Source of the DNA: an uncultured Flavobacteriales bacterium
GTDB lineage: Bacteria; Bacteroidota; Bacteroidia; Flavobacteriales_G; Salibacteraceae
NCBI GenBank assembly: GCA_937899835.1
Contig: CALCCE010000158.1
Location: forward strand, 1 to 32,095
Length of the DNA stretch: 32,095 nucleotides
Direction: 5' to 3'
In this document: in pieces, positions 29,787-32,095 of the stretch
How the letters are laid out: every line of letters begins with the position of its first letter
Position numbering within the stretch: position 1 is the first letter of the stretch
Position numbers and translations under genes: made by a program
The notes under the pieces: generated by a model
Told to the model about the DNA's origin: nothing
Database searches by the model: none
What the model saw: only the letters and a program-made list of their open reading frames with translations

Positions 29787-30524
29787 ATGAAAGTGCTGAT
29801 CGTTGATGACGAACCAGACGCCTTAGACAACCTGGAAATCATGCTTTCCGATTGGACCGAAGGGATCGAAGTGGTGGGACGCGCACAAGGAGTGGCTACT
29901 GGTGTCAAGAAATTTAGGGAAACCCAACCCGACATCATCTTTCTCGACATCGAGATGCCGGATGGAAACGGCTTCGAATTGTTGGCTCAACTGCCTACAG
30001 CTGGTTTTCATGTCATATTTGTGACTTCTCACGACCGCTACATGCTACGAGCCTTGCGCCTGGCAGCAATCGACTTTTTGCTCAAACCCATCAATCCGGT
30101 AGAACTGCAATCTGCGGTGCAGCGGGCGCAGCAGAAGCTCAATGAAAAAGACGAGCATACGAAACGGCAAGTGCTACAGGAAAACCTCAATGCAGATGAA
30201 CCTTCGCGATTGGTAGTGAGCGACAAAAACAACATTTACCTCATAGAAATAAGCGATTTATTGTATTGCAAGGGCGAAGGCAACTACACCACTTTTTACC
30301 TAAGGGAAGAATCCCCGGTGGTGATTTCCAAAACCTTGAAAACTTATGAGAAGCTTCTGCTCGACGAACATTTTTTTCGGGTACACAACTCTTACATTGT
30401 GAACCTCAAAGCCGTAAAACGCATCGAAAAAGGAACCTCTGATCGTCTGGTGATGCGCAACGGTGATAAAGTGCCCATTGCCACCCGCCGAAAATCGGAG
30501 GTGATTCAATTGTTGACACAGTGA
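29787..30524 (+). CDS. LytTR-family response regulator
   Basis: The 245-residue regulator has a receiver domain (1 to about 118) with D7/D8, phospho-acceptor D54 in IIFLDIEMPDGNGF, T in FVTSHDRYM and Lys in FLLKPINP. A charged linker follows. The LytTR domain (about 140-245) carries LLYCKGEGNYTTFYL and FFRVHNSYIVNLKAV. It is followed after 177 nt by a TPR membrane protein that is probably its kinase. The 177-nt spacer (30525-30701) shows no terminator with a T-run, so co-transcription is possible. The divergent T9SS gene is a potential target, not tested by any motif I can see. Confidence 0.92.
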   Translation: MKVLIVDDEPDALDNLEIMLSDWTEGIEVVGRAQGVATGVKKFRETQPDIIFLDIEMPDGNGFELLAQLPTAGFHVIFVTSHDRYMLRALRLAAIDFLLKPINPVELQSAVQRAQQKLNEKDEHTKRQVLQENLNADEPSRLVVSDKNNIYLIEISDLLYCKGEGNYTTFYLREESPVVISKTLKTYEKLLLDEHFFRVHNSYIVNLKAVKRIEKGTSDRLVMRNGDKVPIATRRKSEVIQLLTQ

Positions 30525-30701
30525 ACCAACGTTTTTGAGGTTTGGATGGTCTACTAAATGCTGTGGGGTAGATATCCGTTCCCACCTACTTAGCAATAGC
30601 CTCTTCGGAAAACACTGGCTGTCAAACGCCTCAATCTCGGCAATGAATGCATGGTTCAGATGGCCGTCTGATAACTTTTTTGAACGTATTTAATCCGTTT
30701 T

Positions 30702-32095
30702 ATGTCGTATCTCAGTTCTACTCCCAATTGCATTCGCTTGGTATTGTTCTGCTGCTGTTTTGTGGTTAACCTCCACGTAGGCTATTCTCAAACTTTCGCC
30801 AAAGATTCGGCTATCAAAAGTTTCACCACCATCGTCAACATGGCTCGGAAATCGAGGATGAAGCGAGATACCTTAGAATATGCTCAACTGCTGGATTCTT
30901 TGCGGAACATCCACCAACAATATGCGATTCAACATGCTCCCATTTCCATTGCCGTCACCGAATTGGTGCATGCGCATCAAACTTTCCAATACGAAAAAGG
31001 CCTCGCATTGGCGGATTCTATTGATCTCATCATTGATGATGAAAAGTGGGTGAAATACAAAGCTAATTTTTTGATGGAACGTTCAACCCTGTTGTTTCGG
31101 TTGAGCCGCTTGAGTGAATCGCTCTACTATTTAAAACAGGCATTGGAGGCTGCTGAGAACCACGGGAACCTCATATTGAGGGGAAAAATCCTTGCAAACC
31201 TTGGCAACCGCTACTTTCGACTGGGAGATGATGAAAAAGCGCTGGAGTATTACCTGGAGAGCCTTGCCGAAAAACAGAAAAATGACGACACCAATTCTAT
31301 TCCCTTTACCTTACAAGGGTTAGCGGCCATTTATTCTCGGCAAGCCAATTCTGAAAAGGCCATCGAAGTGGGCATGGAAGCCATTCGAATTTTTCAAGCC
31401 AATGATCAAAACTGTGAGGCGGTTCGGGTATATGGCATGGTTGCCGCAGAAATTTACAATTTAGGGAGCTTGGATTCTGGGAAGTTGATGCTCAGGCAAA
31501 CCATAGAGCTGGCCGATCGCAACCAATGCAAATATGGGTCATGGTTGTCGAGTTATGCATTGGGCCATTTAGAATGTTTGGACAACAACCATGCAAAGGG
31601 AATTGAATGTTATCAGAAAGCTTTGGAAGGCGGCTCCTTGTTGGATGATCGGATAAGAACCACCATTATGATTGAAATGGTGCGGCCCTTGCTTCGATTG
31701 GGAGATCGTGAGTTGGCCGGGAGGTATCTGGACTCGGCCCGTGCCAGGATAGATTCTATTGAGGGGTATAGTATACAAATGTCATTTTATGTTTCCGAAG
31801 ATGCGTTTTACCAATCGGAAAATAACTGGTCCCAGGCTTATGAAAGTGCCAGGAAAGCTCAAGCATACCGCGATTCTATTCGAAACCAGGAACGAGATGC
31901 ACTATTGGAAGAAACTAGAGTGAAATTTGATGTTGCTCGTTTAGAAGATCAACAAAAATCCTTGTCGGAAAATCTTGGATTGAAAGAACGGGAGTTGAAA
32001 CTTTCGGAGAACAACAATCGACTGAAAAACGGCATTTTAGTCTTTGGTTTGCTTGCCTTGCTCACTGGTGCCGGAGCCGGGTTCTTCTTTTTCCA
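30702..32095 (+). CDS. TPR membrane protein, probable sensor histidine kinase (partial)
   Basis: The gene starts at ATG 30702 and is open to the window end, giving 464 codons with no stop. It has a signal sequence (about 9-30, ending VGYSQ). Tetratricopeptide-like helix pairs cover about 80-400, for example LANLGNRYFRLGDDEKALEYYLESLAEK. A coiled coil (about 405-440, RLEDQQKSLSENLGLKEREL) and a hydrophobic segment at the very end (GILVFGLLALLTGAGAGFFF) follow. This is the same order as the TPR kinase at 14157-16577, and it follows a LytTR response regulator. The missing part is therefore expected to be a histidine kinase core, though a LuxR-type or other output cannot be excluded. The sensed signal is unknown. 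Confidence 0.8.
   Translation, partial: MSYLSSTPNCIRLVLFCCCFVVNLHVGYSQTFAKDSAIKSFTTIVNMARKSRMKRDTLEYAQLLDSLRNIHQQYAIQHAPISIAVTELVHAHQTFQYEKGLALADSIDLIIDDEKWVKYKANFLMERSTLLFRLSRLSESLYYLKQALEAAENHGNLILRGKILANLGNRYFRLGDDEKALEYYLESLAEKQKNDDTNSIPFTLQGLAAIYSRQANSEKAIEVGMEAIRIFQANDQNCEAVRVYGMVAAEIYNLGSLDSGKLMLRQTIELADRNQCKYGSWLSSYALGHLECLDNNHAKGIECYQKALEGGSLLDDRIRTTIMIEMVRPLLRLGDRELAGRYLDSARARIDSIEGYSIQMSFYVSEDAFYQSENNWSQAYESARKAQAYRDSIRNQERDALLEETRVKFDVARLEDQQKSLSENLGLKERELKLSENNNRLKNGILVFGLLALLTGAGAGFFFF

Noticed and set aside
1-32095. tRNA, rRNA and insertion sequences
   Set aside because: No cloverleaf-like tRNA, rRNA core motif or transposase was seen on either strand by eye. A dedicated RNA search was not possible.

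Overview
The window looks like a chromosomal segment of a Bacteroidota bacterium, plausibly of the Saprospiria/Lewinella type. The class-level placement is inference. The signs are C-terminal type IX secretion (T9SS) sorting domains on several secreted proteins, many LytTR regulators, AT-rich start regions without Shine-Dalgarno sequences, and at least one TAnnTTTG-type promoter.

Region 1 (1-4576, + strand) is a tandem array of at least four paralogous secreted proteins. Each has a signal peptide, a variable N-terminal region, an S74-type intramolecular chaperone domain, a coiled coil and a T9SS tail. The first copy is cut by the window edge. Every spacer between copies carries the same three-hairpin architecture. 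The loops of hairpins 2 and 3 carry complementary CCGCC and GGCGG, and the stems covary. I consider this one of the two best candidates for something undescribed.

Region 2 (4579-12605, - strand) is a compact alpha-glucan operon: glgE, a maltokinase, glgB and a GH57/DUF3536 enzyme, with gaps of 3, 16 and 10 nt. It fits the GlgE route of glycogen-like glucan synthesis. A perfect palindrome sits over the probable glgE promoter.

Region 3 (12737-14044, + strand) holds two small lipoproteins separated by a hairpin-rich, GC-rich spacer.

Region 4 (14157-23233, + strand) is signalling: a TPR histidine kinase with a LytTR response regulator, then a three-gene cassette of unknown function, then a LytS-like kinase with a second LytTR regulator. 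An NTF2-like lipoprotein and a peroxiredoxin-like protein follow and end at a strong terminator. The cassette encodes a predicted helix-turn-helix-like protein, a membrane protein that shares an [IV]AGRD[IL] motif with it, and a small degenerate GIY-YIG-like protein.

Region 5 (23318-32095) starts with a hairpin-containing spacer and a seven-repeat FG-GAP T9SS protein. Next, on the - strand, are a seven-helix DUF2306-like membrane protein and a membrane-anchored LytTR regulator. Between these two lie four 14-bp direct repeats phased at 20-21 bp, upstream of a consensus -7 element; this is the second top candidate. A small secreted protein follows, then a 632-bp tandem duplication that left a truncated T9SS-tail pseudogene and two apparently identical 228-bp structured blocks, and then the intact parent gene. 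The window ends with a LytTR response regulator and the first 464 codons of a TPR protein with a membrane segment, probably its histidine kinase partner.
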